Shown here piece by piece: positions 44,041 through 55,587 of a stretch of DNA of 64,000 nt. Position 1 is the stretch's first letter, and the number at the start of each line of letters is the position of its first letter. This DNA is from Isoetes taiwanensis. Taxonomy: Eukaryota; Streptophyta; Lycopodiopsida; Isoetales; Isoetaceae. Position numbers and translations under genes: made by a program. A model generated the notes under the pieces. That model had not been told where the DNA came from, did not search any database, and worked only from the letters and a program-made list of their open reading frames with translations. The stretch covers positions 7,532,074 through 7,596,073 of the forward strand of contig JAJEKV010000067.1 of NCBI GenBank assembly GCA_021234155.1, given 5' to 3'.

Positions 44041-44700
44041 TCCACCTCATAAAGCTAGCATTATAAAACAACTTAGATAACATCATCAAACACTATAAAA
44101 CCTATTGAAGTCAACCCTAACAAACATTAACAATGGTTTTATATAAATACCAAACATACAAATTGGAAGCCTAATAACAATGGTTTTATATAATTGAATA
44201 CCATGTAAATGTTTGATGTCTAGAAAATCATGTTGTTTTTAGCTCTCAATCTTAGAATAACTAGTTATGATGTCCGGCGTTGCCGGGCTTTAGTAATAAT
44301 TTGAAGGCGTGCTCTGGTGGAGCCATAGTGGTGAGGATAAAGAACCATTGTGTGGAACTGAATCTTGTAGTTGCGTATTGAATAGGATGAGCGTTGTAAC
44401 TGAAGCAAGGAAGGTGTTAGATGGCTTCACAAAGTTTTATGGATCTCCATAGCTTGAGCTCGCTCATCCAGTATCAGATTTAACTTGAGTGGGAGCAACA
44501 TCATTTGAGGTTGGTAGCTATGGACCTTTAGGATGCCACATTTTGATCTGCTGAGCAAAGGGACTAAATCAAAGCAGATGTGCTACGATACCTTCATATA
44601 AAATCATGTATGAGAAAAAAAACGTTGTTCACTATTTCTATATTTGATTAGGCCAAGCTAATTACAATCAAGCCACATGTTGATTAAACTAAATTCTAAT
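44041..44700 (+). other. intergenic DNA, no gene recognised
   Basis: AT-rich; ACAATGGTTTTATATAA occurs twice (near 44130 and 44178). No motif seen. Confidence 0.35.
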
Positions 44701-45009
44701 TGTAATGGTATGCCGCGATGGCGGCTTTATATGCAGTGCAAAACGCGTGTTGCCGGATAGATCTCTGTGACTGGGCGAGGAGAGCACACCTGTTTAAGGC
44801 TTTGGTCGAGCCGGTGCTGCTATATGGGGTGGAGGTTTGGGGCCCAGCAGTTAGCAAAAACACGTGGGATAGGTTGGAAAGGGTGCAGAAAGCTTTCTTG
44901 ACATATAGCTTGGGAGTGAAGGACACCGTGACCGTGTCGAGATTTTGTTGTATGAGGCGGGGTTCGCCTTTCTGAAGATACGCTATCTTGCAGGCATCTT
45001 ACTTGCTTC
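44701..45009 (+). pseudogene. LINE post-RT fragment, left part
   Basis: Plus frame 44718-44975 reads AHLFKALVEPVLLYGVEVWG and DRLERVQKAFLTYSLGVKDT, the post-RT region of the same LINE type as 33800-37061. After a frameshift, AFLKIRYLAGILLAS runs up to the border of copy C at 45010. The element continues at about 47260. Confidence 0.75.
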
Positions 45010-47257
45010 CAATATGTAGCAAAATAACAGGGGTTTTTTTTGTATTTTTGTACGGGTTTTGCTATGGTTTTTATATGATTTGATGGGGGTATTCTGCGAG
45101 GCATACTAATCAGTACTTCTAGAGTGCGCCCCGTATTTTTTTCTTGAAATCCATATGTTCAATGGTTTACCCCCTTTTTAGCAGGGTTTTATTTTTATTT
45201 CCATGGTTTATTTAAAATTTATCCCCATTGTTTTGTATTTCTATGATTTATTTAGAAGTGGTGTGCATGCAGGGCTCGAGCCGTGCTACTTTAGGGTTAG
45301 CTAAAGCCATTTAGGTATTTCCTGGTTCTGCAGACAAAAGGCAAAGCGGCGATGTCTTTACCAAAATCGAGTATGCGACAAGGAATTTCTTCCTCGGTTC
45401 GTGAAGACTTGGAGCAACCTCTCAACTATGCAAGGAATTATTTGGCGGGACATTCTTGAGCCTTGCATTCAATTATCGAGCAAACAAAAGCTGAAGTTGG
45501 GAGTGCAAGTTGGTTGTGGTAAACATAATTTCAAAGCATATCTGAAGTCTTATACTGCGATATGGCGAGGAAGGATATGGCCGGGGATTTTTGCTCTTTG
45601 GTTGTCTTTGGATGGTTTTGCGTAATCTTTGTTCTCGAACCGGGATAAGGCTCTACTTAGTTCCCTCACGGATTACCAACATGCAAAGTACCCGGTAGCT
45701 TGCTTTCAAATTAGACAACTATGGCACAATCTACTTCGATTCTCTCCTTCCTCGACCCCTCCCCCTTTACTTCTTCTTCCTCCGAAGCTCTCGGGTTCAA
45801 AATCGGTAAGATACTATTTCTTTCTTTTCTTTTATTTATTGACATAATCCGACATAAAATGATCATTTTGTTCATCCCTTGCCCGCGACCTCAAAACTAT
45901 TGGAATAGTTCTTTGCTTTGGGGTTTTTCTACTCATAGCAAAGATGCATAATTTTACTTCATTTGGACTTGGTTGTGCTAAATGTGTTGGGAGATTTATC
46001 TGAGATCTAAATCTTAGTGCAATGTCACCTGGTGCAATACTGTGAGAATAGAAATAACAATGCAGGTAAGAGATAATATGAAGAATAAAGAGTGCTTTAG
46101 AGCCTTTCAGACATTTTAAAGGAAGGCATAAAGAGGGGCAACTATTGAACACTTTTGGTTATGTACACCCGCTTCTTTCAAAAAGCACAACAGATGGAAG
46201 GCTTGCAAATGTCCTAAGCCATATTTGTTCTTTTTACCAGTTTGAAGCACGATTTTATTCAAATAATCTATTATCTACTATGATAAACACACCTAATTAC
46301 GTCCTACAAGGCCATGGCACAAAGGTCTTTAATGAATTGCAGATCAATGGCTTAATGCCACTGACACATGCATGATTTAGGATGACGAAAAAATTGTCCC
46401 AAGCTCACTTTGTCACTGAGATTTGAGTAATGTGTTGAGTTGCCAACATCTTCGTAGATGCCACACATCAGATTGTTATTAGATTGTTAAAGAAGACCTA
46501 ATAGCTGCACATTGGTTTCACTTATGAATCAGAAGCTTCCTTGGGTCTTATCTTTTTTGGCCATTTCAGTTGGTGCATCTATTCTTTGGTTTCTGTTCTG
46601 GGCATATCTTCAGCCATGAAGGTTTTTGATCTATATCCATTACAATCCATTTCATTTGGATATGTTCTGAGAATTTAGCCTGCAATTTGTATGCATGCCA
46701 TTTGTATGCATACCTATTTCTGGACATGTTTCTTCAACTAAGATTTTCCTACATATTTATTATGTGTATTATCTGTTAGCTTGGTCTACATCCTTTTTGC
46801 AAAATTTGACTTCTTAATGCAAGCCTTGTATTAGTTGTGCATATGGTTGAGGCATGTTTTTATTCCCTTTCAAAATATTTAGACTGAAATATTTAGGTTT
46901 CACATGATTTGTTTGCTCTTCAGGTTAGAGATATAGTCTGTAGGAGCACACTGTCTTAGGCACAAGAACCTATAGCGATGTACACAACAATCATTACAAC
47001 CATTACATTACACGCATTAAAATTAAATTCCCACTTAAACCCCCTTTTGTTTGGGTGCATATTCACACGGGGTGACGCGTAGGGGCGGCCGAGAGCCCTT
47101 TTAATTATGTATTGCATGTACAAAATCAACACCATATAGTATATTGCCTGAAATCTTATAGTATTTTGCAAATCTTGTTATACAGTATCATAATTTCTAT
47201 ACATCCATACCCCACAAACGAGGAATTTTGTGTACGGTGTAGATTAAGGAATAAGGG
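45010..47257 (-). mobile_element. dispersed element family, copy C (interrupts a LINE)
   Basis: On the minus strand: left block 47257-46985 (CCTTATTCCTTAATCTACAC ... AATTTAATTTTAATG) and right block 45131-45010 (CACTCTAGAAGTACTGATTA ... TTTTGCTACATATTG). LINE sequence lies on both sides. The interior (about 1.85 kb) has a plus-strand frame at 45401-45625 (KTWSNLSTMQGIIWRDILEP) and a first-exon-like segment at 45721-45806, neither seen in copies A or B. Confidence 0.6.
45721..45806 (+). pseudogene. first-exon-like gene fragment in copy C
   Basis: An ATG in good context (ACTATGGCACAA) starts MAQSTSILSFLDPSPFTSSS, EALGFKI, and the segment ends at AAAATCG|GTAAGATA, a near-consensus splice donor. 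A Ser/Thr/Pro-rich start is common in organelle-targeted proteins. Family unknown. It lies on the strand opposite to the left-to-right block order, as do the DUF569 piece in copy A and the exon-like frames in copy B. Confidence 0.4.
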
Positions 47258-47285
47258 GTGGATGAGCATCGCTTTGCCCCACAGT

Positions 47286-48062
47286 AGATGTTGTTAACGC
47301 AGGGCCCCCAGTGGGGTCAAGAGGGTATGGCACGAGCAATCGTAAGGGATGGTTTAGGAGGTGGTCTATGGATTACCAAATGGATGGTGGCGGCGGATTC
47401 TGATGTGCGAATGGGCAATTGGATGCTGGGCTATCTTTGCCACCCCTGTGGGATGCCTCTCTTCTTGCAAAGCCCAAGACAGAGCACTATCACGCCAGTT
47501 AATCCCGCCTTGAGCATGGACCCCATCGGTTTGAAAGCACACATCTCTCGTGAAGAAACCGGAGAGCTATTGTCGCCATAAGGACGGGTTCCCATTACCT
47601 CGAGAATTGAAATAGGTCATTTGGGGGTGAATGAAGGGCGCGGGACCCCGAGGGAGGAGAGGATATGTCGTCAGTTGTGAGATGCACGTGATAGAGGATG
47701 AGCACCATGCCCTCCAGCGGTTCCGGCATATGCCCATGTCCCGGCAAAGCACATCGATCTTAGATGCTCGACACACCGCTACATCGAGTTACTTTCGCAT
47801 CACCTATGGTAGCCTTGACCGGGAGCTTACATCCTGCGATTTCGGCCGTCGGACTTGCTCTTGGGGGCATGGTATTTGAGAGCCTTTTGTTAGGGTTTTT
47901 CCTCCCAAGTGGGGGTTTTTTCATCCCGGTAGTAGGGTTCTAATGTACAGTTACATTGTTTGTTTTTGGTGTTGGGGTTTTTGGCTTTTTTGCCTGTTCT
48001 CTGCATGTACCGTCTCATAGGCCTCTGGTCTCCGTGGACGTTAAAATAAACTTCCTTCCTTC
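47286..48062 (+). pseudogene. LINE C-terminal fragment, right part, (TTCC)n tail
   Basis: Frames at 47288-47581 and 47631-47879 include HVIEDEHHALQRF, matching the EDE-H-L motif in the sister LINEs. The 3' UTR (GGTTTTT-rich, CGGTAGTAGGGTT) and the terminal phrase CTGGTCTCCGTGGACGTTAA resemble the end of the LINE at 33800-37061. The tail here is (CTTC)n rather than (CTATT)n, so it is a sister subfamily. Confidence 0.7.
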
Positions 48063-48982
48063 CTTCCTTATCATGTGACCATATATACCTCATGCATCAA
48101 TGGCATTTAGACACATAAAATCTTATACCTAGAATTCTGATCTCTTTTGTAAAGGCATCTTTTGTCAAATAAATCAAATAGTGATGTCAGTAGTGGTGGG
48201 GGGTGAGGAATACAAATTTTTATTGTGGAAGGGCATGATGGGAAGGATTGTTTTTGGATGGGAAATAGGGTATGTGGTGGGGGTGAGGAATATAAATTTT
48301 TATTATGGAAGGGCATGATGGGAAGGATTGTTTTTGGATGGGAAATAGAGTGCGCATGCCCCACGTACACAACTTCTCATGCTTGGCATTGTTGTACACC
48401 TATGCCAGGGATGAGAAATTTTGTTTGTATACGTTATTGCATATGAGTAATACAAATAATTCAAGCTCTGAAATTGTTTTGTGTAGAGTAGAAAGATCGA
48501 TCCCATCAACAAATTGTGAAAGAACAATTTATTTTTCAAAGTGTATGTTACGCGTTTGAATACCGTGTCACACATTTAAATACTATGGTTTAAATTCTAT
48601 GTTCCCCTGAAGGGGATGTAGTGAAGAGGGTGGTGTCTTTATATGATTGATTTGAGACTGTCTTATGTGTGGGCAAGGCGAGGCAATAAAAAACCACGTG
48701 CATGAATAGTCTAGATGGTGTAAATGGTCCATGTTGTAAATGCCAAAGCTCTGCTCCATTCAACATCTAAGCTAGAACTCAAATATCTAGAGCGCAATAC
48801 TTGAAATCGCTTTGGAGGAAATAAAATAATGGTAATCCTTTTATTGTACTACTTGCTCCACCTACATCTACGTGGCGGAGAAAATAAGGAATAAAAACTG
48901 AAATTCGAAGTCCATGGAATGGGGACCAAATCAAAATCTTAGGAGACTGAAGTGCAACAAATCAAAATCTTAGGAGACTGAA
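48063..48982 (+). other. intergenic DNA with small tandem duplications
   Basis: No gene seen. It contains the 80-bp and 31-bp duplications listed separately. Confidence 0.4.
48193..48350 (+). repeat. 80-bp tandem duplication
   Basis: GTGAGGAATA(C/T)AAATTTTTATT(G/A)TGGAAGG and the following ATGGGAAGGATTGTTTTTGG occur twice, 80 bp apart, with very few changes. Confidence 0.85.
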
Positions 48983-48989
48983 GTGCAAC
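48928..48989 (+). repeat. 31-bp perfect tandem duplication
   Basis: AAATCAAAATCTTAGGAGAC plus TGAAGTGCAAC is present twice in direct succession, apparently without change, so it is recent. Confidence 0.9.
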
Positions 48990-50522
48990 AAAGTTCTGCT
49001 ATCATAGTAATAGAAAATCCACAAGACGATGCTAGGTATAAAGGACTTAAACTTGTCCCAGACATGGCTTTTTCCCTCAAACTAAGCCAAAGCCATTGCT
49101 GTCATTGCCTGTCCCATTATGAGGTGATGAAATGGGACTGGTGCTCGATAAGACATGATAAACAGAAGATTGAGACACTTCGTGCAATTCCATCACAATA
49201 TTTGCTTCCCAAGGACTGAGCTACTGGCTTATTGCTGCTTGTTCCAAGTACTTGTACCATGGGTCTCCATTTATCGATCATGCATGATTGGAAGATATCT
49301 GGGAAATGGTGATGATCACAACATGCACCATTGATGTGGTGCTGGCAGCATCTGCTAGGAAAAACACATATTTAAGATAACTTTCCGAGAAAAAAGTACT
49401 ACAAAGATAGAATTTACATTTGAAAGCAGCCTGTTGTGGAAGCAGGTTTCTCGAAAACACTTCCAATGTTATTTCTTAAGACCCTGTGAGCTCACTGGCA
49501 AGCTCATAACTTTTATAAGTTGTTTCATACACCCACTCAATTTAGCAGCGGATGTTTCAGAAACGTTTATTTAGCGGATGCATCAATATCTACCAGCACG
49601 CAATACCTGGCTCCACTCAAATCTTTGCTTTCTTTTGACTGCAAAATGAGAGATCATGCTCTGCAGAAACATAATCAGAGATTGATGCACACACTATAGA
49701 GGTTCTGCACAACACAAAGGAGTATTAGCCTTCTGTGTCAACTTTAATACCAAATGCTTTTTCAATTAATGAGAACCAAGGAGGAACTTTCTGCAAAAAA
49801 CAATCTACGTGCATCATCTAAGCTTTGCTATTTTCAAATACCAATTAATAAGGTGAATGCCACCTTCATTATATTATTCAAGACATCAAGTGTGCTCCTG
49901 GTTTTCCAAATTTTATAGTTATATCCCTGAATTTATAGCAAGGTCTAGCGTGTCATAAGAAAATCACCTATTTGCAACAGTTAGAAAATATTAAACCGGA
50001 TAAGGTTATATTTATCTCATTTGGGCATTTGAGGGCCTAGCTGACATGGAACAGGTTATGTGTGTCCCATCATAAAATTGTCATATGAACTACAGACTAA
50101 CTCGTACCAGAAATGAGTAACAAAAAATGTGTTACAAATATATCCAGTAAAGTAAAAGGAAAATGACATCATCACAACAATAAGCAATAGTGATTGTTAT
50201 TATGGAAGTCTGCCCATACATCTGCACATTGTTAAATCGTCATTAGAACATATAGACTATTGTATAAGACCCAACTTCAACAATAATAAACAATCAAAAC
50301 TTGCCTAAAACATATGTTCACCAGTCTCCTCCAGTGCATATAAAATTTAAAGTGCTGCTGGAAGCAAATCTGCAAGGAATTGTTGCTTTATACATTGAGA
50401 ACCTAAGAGCTTCGTAAGTACTAAATCTTCAAATTGGAATTAGAACCCAGTTTTGTTCCACTTATGCATGGAAATTTACCTTCAAGATGAAGTGTACATT
50501 GCCTACCAATAGCACAAAGCAC

Positions 50523-50640
50523 AGGATATTGGAAGGATAAGGCCAAAGTTAGCAGACGAAATAAGGTCCTATGCAGCATAGGATACTGGAGGAATAAAAC
50601 CAAAGTTAGCAGACGAAATAGGGTCTTTCTATGCATTCTG
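50523..50640 (+). repeat. 57-bp tandem duplication
   Basis: AGGATA(T/C)TGGA(A/G)GGATAA, then CCAAAGTTAGCAGACGAAAT, occur at 50523 and 50580. Confidence 0.85.
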
Positions 50641-50821
50641 TTCAAAGTAGCAAAAAGAAGTACAAAATCGGCAACATCCAAAGCACATGCTTTAAAAAAT
50701 CTTAACTAATATGACAGGAAAGTTCTGAACATATGCATGATCCATAATTCCGTAATTTTGCTTTAAAAAACATAGTTTTGATTTAAAGATTAATGCATAG
50801 GAATGCAACCTTATCACAGTA

Positions 50822-51019
50822 ATTATCATGCCTTGACATTCTTCAGATTTGGATGGACCTCTCAGCACAAATGCCCTAGCAAAGTATGAATAACATTTTA
50901 AAACTTTATCCCTTACGTGAATTATCATGCCTTGACGTTCTTCAGATTTGGATGGACCTCTCAGCACAAATGCCCCAGCAAAGTATGAATAACATTTTAA
51001 AACTTTATCCCTTACGTGA
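50822..51019 (+). repeat. 99-bp tandem duplication, near-identical
   Basis: Copies begin ATTATCATGCCTTGAC at 50822 and 50921 and end CCCTTACGTGA. Few differences, e.g. GACATTC/GACGTTC and CCCTAGC/CCCCAGC. On the minus strand both stay open (FVLRGPSKSEE), without a recognised family. Confidence 0.9.
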
Positions 51020-51611
51020 ATTACAACAGTAAAGATAGTCTAGGTTCTCCAAGGATTTCGATCGAGCTTATATGTCCGATTGATAAATCATGGATATTCT
51101 TTGCTTGAAGAAGCAAAACGTATCACAAATTTGTTTTCTGCAATATATAAAACAGCAAACAATTAGAGACACGAAAATTGAAGTGATTTGATTACATTCT
51201 TACTCATATTGGTGGCTAAGCTTCTAACAGATGCATATACAAAACCATGATTGGTTTGCTCTTTTAAATAAAAAGGGTAAACATCTGCCATATGGTACTG
51301 CCAATGCAAATGACAACCTCAAACTCGAAATTTGTTGGCTTCAATAGACATGTGCTATTGGTTGAACTGACGCAACATGCTAAAAACGACTTTCAAGATG
51401 CAAATAACTTCTGTGTCAATGTTACCACCACTTATCACTTCCTGGTAACCCACCACAATTTTTTTGCTATCAACAGAAATCCAAAAGCTCCAAATGCAAC
51501 ACAACTTTGGACTTCCCTGCCATGTAATATATCTTTGCATTATAGTGATAGCAAAATATCCATTGCCAATAGGACATTCTAACCTTAACAGGGTGCCTTT
51601 GTTGTTCAAGG

Positions 51612-52780
51612 TTTAGAGGTAGAACGGGCTGCATCTTTGGCCATAAGCATCTTCCTGCCTGTGTTAAAGCCAGTGTTACCCTTCTTCACAACGTCGAGAA
51701 ATGTCAGCAGTCTCAAAGACACACCTACATTTACAAAATATTAAAAAGAAATGTGACTACATCTAAAAAATAAAAGCCTAGTAACAAACAGGTCCAAAAT
51801 GCAGTGTCTTCGTGATCATGTACACAACATAAACTTGCAGAGATCCATGTGAGAAGAGCCTGGGTTTAAGTGGGATAAACTTAACCCGAAGAAGGGACAT
51901 GTAGACAAGGATGAAATTCTTCGGCCCTTTGCGCAGAATCAGGCATAATTTACTTTATCTAACTAAATCTGCGGTCTCTAGTCCTGATCAATAATTACAA
52001 ATATAACACTGACCTGCAAATGGCAGGGCTTGCATCATAATGATGCTGCAGTACCTGCCTGAGCCATATTGAATTTCAATAGCCCTGTTATGAGACACAA
52101 AATCTATTCTGAATATTGATGATTTGGATAGTGCAGAAATACTGGATAAATAACTATGTAAAAATTGGCAAGATCTCATGCCAATATAGTGAATCTGAGA
52201 CTTGGTTGTTTTGTATATACTAAATTGACATTGCAGGCAGATCATAAGCAGCACACGCATCCCAAGACCAATTCCTGTAGTCCTGTACTTAATAGAGTCC
52301 TATGTTTGCAAAGATCCATCTTGTGCCGCTTAGGTTACCAATCCAGACATTATATCCATTATATACATCTGGCAGAAATTGAAGACAATAAGAATTGAGA
52401 ATGTATGGCAAAACCAAAATCAAAATCAATGATGACATGAGAAGCTCATCGACTCTGACCTTTTGTTTTGCTCAAAAGAGGCTCGATCTTAGGTGGATTG
52501 TCTGGCCCGTGGTCCAGATAAAGGGCTGTACAATCTGCACTAACTTCTTTCGGGTAGAGATAGACATAGCATACCTATGCTGGAGTTTTGTTGTCCACAA
52601 ATCCTATCATCTTAGGCCCACCGCCATAATCCAGCCAACATGCATTGTCCCTCTGCCATCTGCAAGAACCCAGGATAAGAATGTCCACCATTCCACCGAT
52701 CAAATCCGATAGCTTGAACATTGTGGCATGCATGCCTCGATGCGGCGAGGAAGGGCACAAAATTAACCCTATTCTCCACA
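51612..52780 (-). other. possible small multi-exon host gene, divergent from the PPR gene, unidentified
   Basis: Minus-strand islands look like exons: about 52770-52575 (MFKLSDLIGGMVDILILGSC, DNACWLDYGGGPKMIGFVDN), about 52560-52455 (YLYPKEVSADCTALYLDHGP, ending AAAACAAAAG|GTCAGA), about 52110-52083 (CTCATAACAG|GGCT...GGCAG|GTACTG) and a last one at about 51723-51612 (VSLRLLTFLDVVKKGNTGFN, GRKMLMAKDAARSTSKP, then TGA). I could not join them in one phase and recognise no family. It could be a real gene, a decayed one or chance. Confidence 0.25.
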
Positions 52781-52944
52781 AATCGAAATTGTTCCTCTAT
52801 TCGAAATCATACTAAAGTTTTTTTCTCAATTTTGGGCAATCGGAAATTATTTCCGGCTGCAAAAACAAACAAACACCTTAGGAAAATAACTTCAAAACAA
52901 TTCCAAAAATATTTTCGGCCAAACCGGAAAAAACCAAATTAACA

Positions 52945-53158
<214 letters not shown>

Positions 53159-53778
53159 GAATGAAAAAACTTGAAAAATCTGGCCTTTGCTACCACAACC
53201 TTTTGCTAGTGGCTTTTTTTTTTAGCTATTTGAAATTCAATTTCTCAACTTTGACATAATCCTTTTTCCACGTGTGCAAGGGATTTGCGACGTGTCAAAA
53301 AGGGCGCGTGGCGGCCCTCAACCTAGCCATTAGACAACTCTCGCAAATGGACCCTTGTGCCAAAAGATTAAGAGCCTGACGTGTCATTTTTCTCTTCAAC
53401 CATGGCCTGCTCGTTCCGGCTCCACACAATTGCTCAAAGGGATAGCTCCCATGGCCCATCACCTCATCATCTCCGAGCCCAAACATGAAGCTCCCAAACC
53501 ATGTCCGCCGGATTTCTACCAGGTTCTTACTGAATCCCTAGAATTCAAATTTGTTTTCTGAATGCCAATTTAGCATTGGAATAAACATGCCACGACATTG
53601 TTTTCCCTTGCCACTGTCGCGAATCACAACTTCAAAGGAAACTGGAAGGAATTGTGGGAGGGAATAAAGGAGAATGTTGCGAACTTTGCATTTTAGGTCT
53701 GTCCTCAATCTGCGTTGTTGGGACCTGCTCCAGCAGATCAGGTTAGTAAAATGAGTATTTCTAAAGTAGTGGAATGAA
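53159..53778 (+). promoter_or_regulatory. upstream region of the PPR gene
   Basis: No competing gene seen. ACGTG-type cores occur (CCACGTGTGC near 53270, GACGTGTC near 53290 and 53380), the G-box-like elements bound by bZIP/bHLH factors. A clear TATA box is not visible. CDS starts at 53779. Confidence 0.3.
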
Positions 53779-55587
53779 ATGGCTGGAGCTGTGAATAATG
53801 GGGCAGGAATTACATCTTTCCAAAGTTGTCCTCTTCAATTTGGTCTTAACAGGCCTGCAAATGTGCTCAGTCACTGCCCAAGGCGGTTGAAGCTTTGTAA
53901 AGCTTCTTTGAAGCAGGTTGAGTTGCTCCCACTGCCTCCACCAGACCAGCTTATTTTCTCACTGCCCGGCACAGGCTTGGAAGAAACTAGTCTTGCCCTA
54001 AAAACTCTCTTAGACCCTGTGGAGCTATGCAAACTTGATATTCCTCTTCAAGAGCTTGTTCCAAAAGGTCAGTGTCCGCCTTCAAATATCAATCTTGAGA
54101 TAACTAAAAATGTTGATAAGGAAAAAAGGGCCATATCAGTGAGAAAACATAGGTTTCTCAACAACTCTTCATTTGAATGCTATAGACAGGCCAGACGAAT
54201 TTCCATTATAAATTCTCTTCTTGAGTATGAAACAGGAAATATATGTTCAATTTCAATTGTGTTAGATCCATGGGTATCTAAGATTACAAGGGTAGATTTA
54301 TCCATTGTCATTAAAGAACTTGGTGCAAGAAAACGATTTCTTCTTGTGCTTCAAGTGTTTGACTGGATGTGTCAACAGAAGGGTCAGCTGCGGCCGCAAC
54401 GTCATGTATATAGTCTTATATTGGGCATACTTTGTAGAGAAGGCTTAACAAAAGAAGCCAAGCATGTGTTTAGGTCTATGAGTGGGCAGGGTGTAAATAT
54501 GATTTATTCTTATAATGCGATGATTTCTGGTTACTTTTGTGCTGGAAGTTACAAGAAAGCATGGAGGATGTACAAAAGTATGAGGGCTGAGGGAATTGAT
54601 CCAGATGAGATAACTTTCAACACTTTAATGAATGGTCTCATACAATCTGGCTCTCCATCTAGTAAATGTGAAGAACTCCTCAGTGATATGAGATCCAGTG
54701 GCCTTAATCCTAACATCAGAACATACAACACATTGATAAAGTCACTTGGCAAAGAAGGGCTGTTTCAAAAGGCCGAAAACCTTCTTAAAGAGATGAAGGC
54801 CCTACATGTTGAACCTGACCTGATTACCTACAACACTATGATCAGCATGTATGCCAGGCTAAGAATGGTCAAAGAAGGGCTACAAATCTTCAAGGCCATA
54901 AAGGAATCTGGCTTACAAGCTGACACTATTACTTATACATGTCTCATGCAGCTGCTTGAACTCAGAAGGAAGCATCTGAAGGCCATCAACCTGTTCAAGG
55001 AAATGAAGGATATTGGATGTCAACCTGACTTGATGGCATACGGTCTTATCCTTCATGTTTATGGAAGAAGTGGCCAGCTTGAAGAGGCTGAAAAACTAAT
55101 GGAGGAAATGCAAATAGCAGGTTATCAACCAAATCTTGTTACATGGACTTCTTTGATACAAGCTTATGCAAGGCTAGGGAGGTTGAAAGAAGCTAGTTCC
55201 TTTTTGCAGCAAATGGAGGCTTCCGGAACTCATGCTGATGTTCATTTATTTAATATAATGATGGGTGCTTATTGTAGAAAAGGTTTACTAGAAGAAGCTG
55301 CTGGACTGTTTCGGAGAATGCAGGCCAATAATATTGTTCCAGATGAAGCCTCATATGTCATTTTAGCTAATGGATATTGGGGCTTAGGGAAAGTGAATGA
55401 AGCAAAGATGATGCATAATCTTATGATAGAGGCAGGTTATTCTACTGCAGAATTGGACCATGTTGCACTTTCACAACTTTCAAAGTTTAAATCGAGTTAT
55501 ACAGACCAGTATGAGCCATCATCTCATGGCAAGCAGTATACTGCCAGAAGTGGTAGAAACCAAGTTGAAAACTCTCTCATTTTTTAA
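53779..55587 (+). CDS. P-class pentatricopeptide repeat protein, single exon
   Basis: An intact 602-codon frame, intronless like most plant PPR genes. Residues about 205-555 form ten 35-residue PPR motifs without gaps, for example PDLITYNTMISMYARLRMVK and PNLVTWTSLIQAYARLGRLK. The pattern is pure P-type, with no L/S motifs and no E or DYW tail, so it is not expected to be an RNA editing factor. P-class PPRs bind organellar RNA one base per repeat and act in stability, splicing or translation in mitochondria or plastids. Residues 1-60 are Ser/Arg/Leu-containing and low in acidic residues, consistent with an organelle targeting peptide. The region 60-200 has no repeat. The start ATG follows GGAATGAAATGG (Met in ATGGCTGGAGC context, typical of plants). 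The C-terminal 25 codons and the following UTR are duplicated downstream. Confidence 0.95.
   Translation: MAGAVNNGAGITSFQSCPLQFGLNRPANVLSHCPRRLKLCKASLKQVELLPLPPPDQLIFSLPGTGLEETSLALKTLLDPVELCKLDIPLQELVPKGQCPPSNINLEITKNVDKEKRAISVRKHRFLNNSSFECYRQARRISIINSLLEYETGNICSISIVLDPWVSKITRVDLSIVIKELGARKRFLLVLQVFDWMCQQKGQLRPQRHVYSLILGILCREGLTKEAKHVFRSMSGQGVNMIYSYNAMISGYFCAGSYKKAWRMYKSMRAEGIDPDEITFNTLMNGLIQSGSPSSKCEELLSDMRSSGLNPNIRTYNTLIKSLGKEGLFQKAENLLKEMKALHVEPDLITYNTMISMYARLRMVKEGLQIFKAIKESGLQADTITYTCLMQLLELRRKHLKAINLFKEMKDIGCQPDLMAYGLILHVYGRSGQLEEAEKLMEEMQIAGYQPNLVTWTSLIQAYARLGRLKEASSFLQQMEASGTHADVHLFNIMMGAYCRKGLLEEAAGLFRRMQANNIVPDEASYVILANGYWGLGKVNEAKMMHNLMIEAGYSTAELDHVALSQLSKFKSSYTDQYEPSSHGKQYTARSGRNQVENSLIF

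Larger units (their letters stand above)
48990..51590 (-). other. AT-rich DNA with local duplications and weak exon-like islands
   Basis: No protein family recognised. Two local tandem duplications (57 bp near 50523, 99 bp near 50822) are open on the minus strand. The rest shows nothing beyond short frames. Confidence 0.3.

Noticed and set aside
54549-54752. Minus-strand frame inside the PPR gene
   Set aside because: Antisense shadow of the intact PPR coding sequence.
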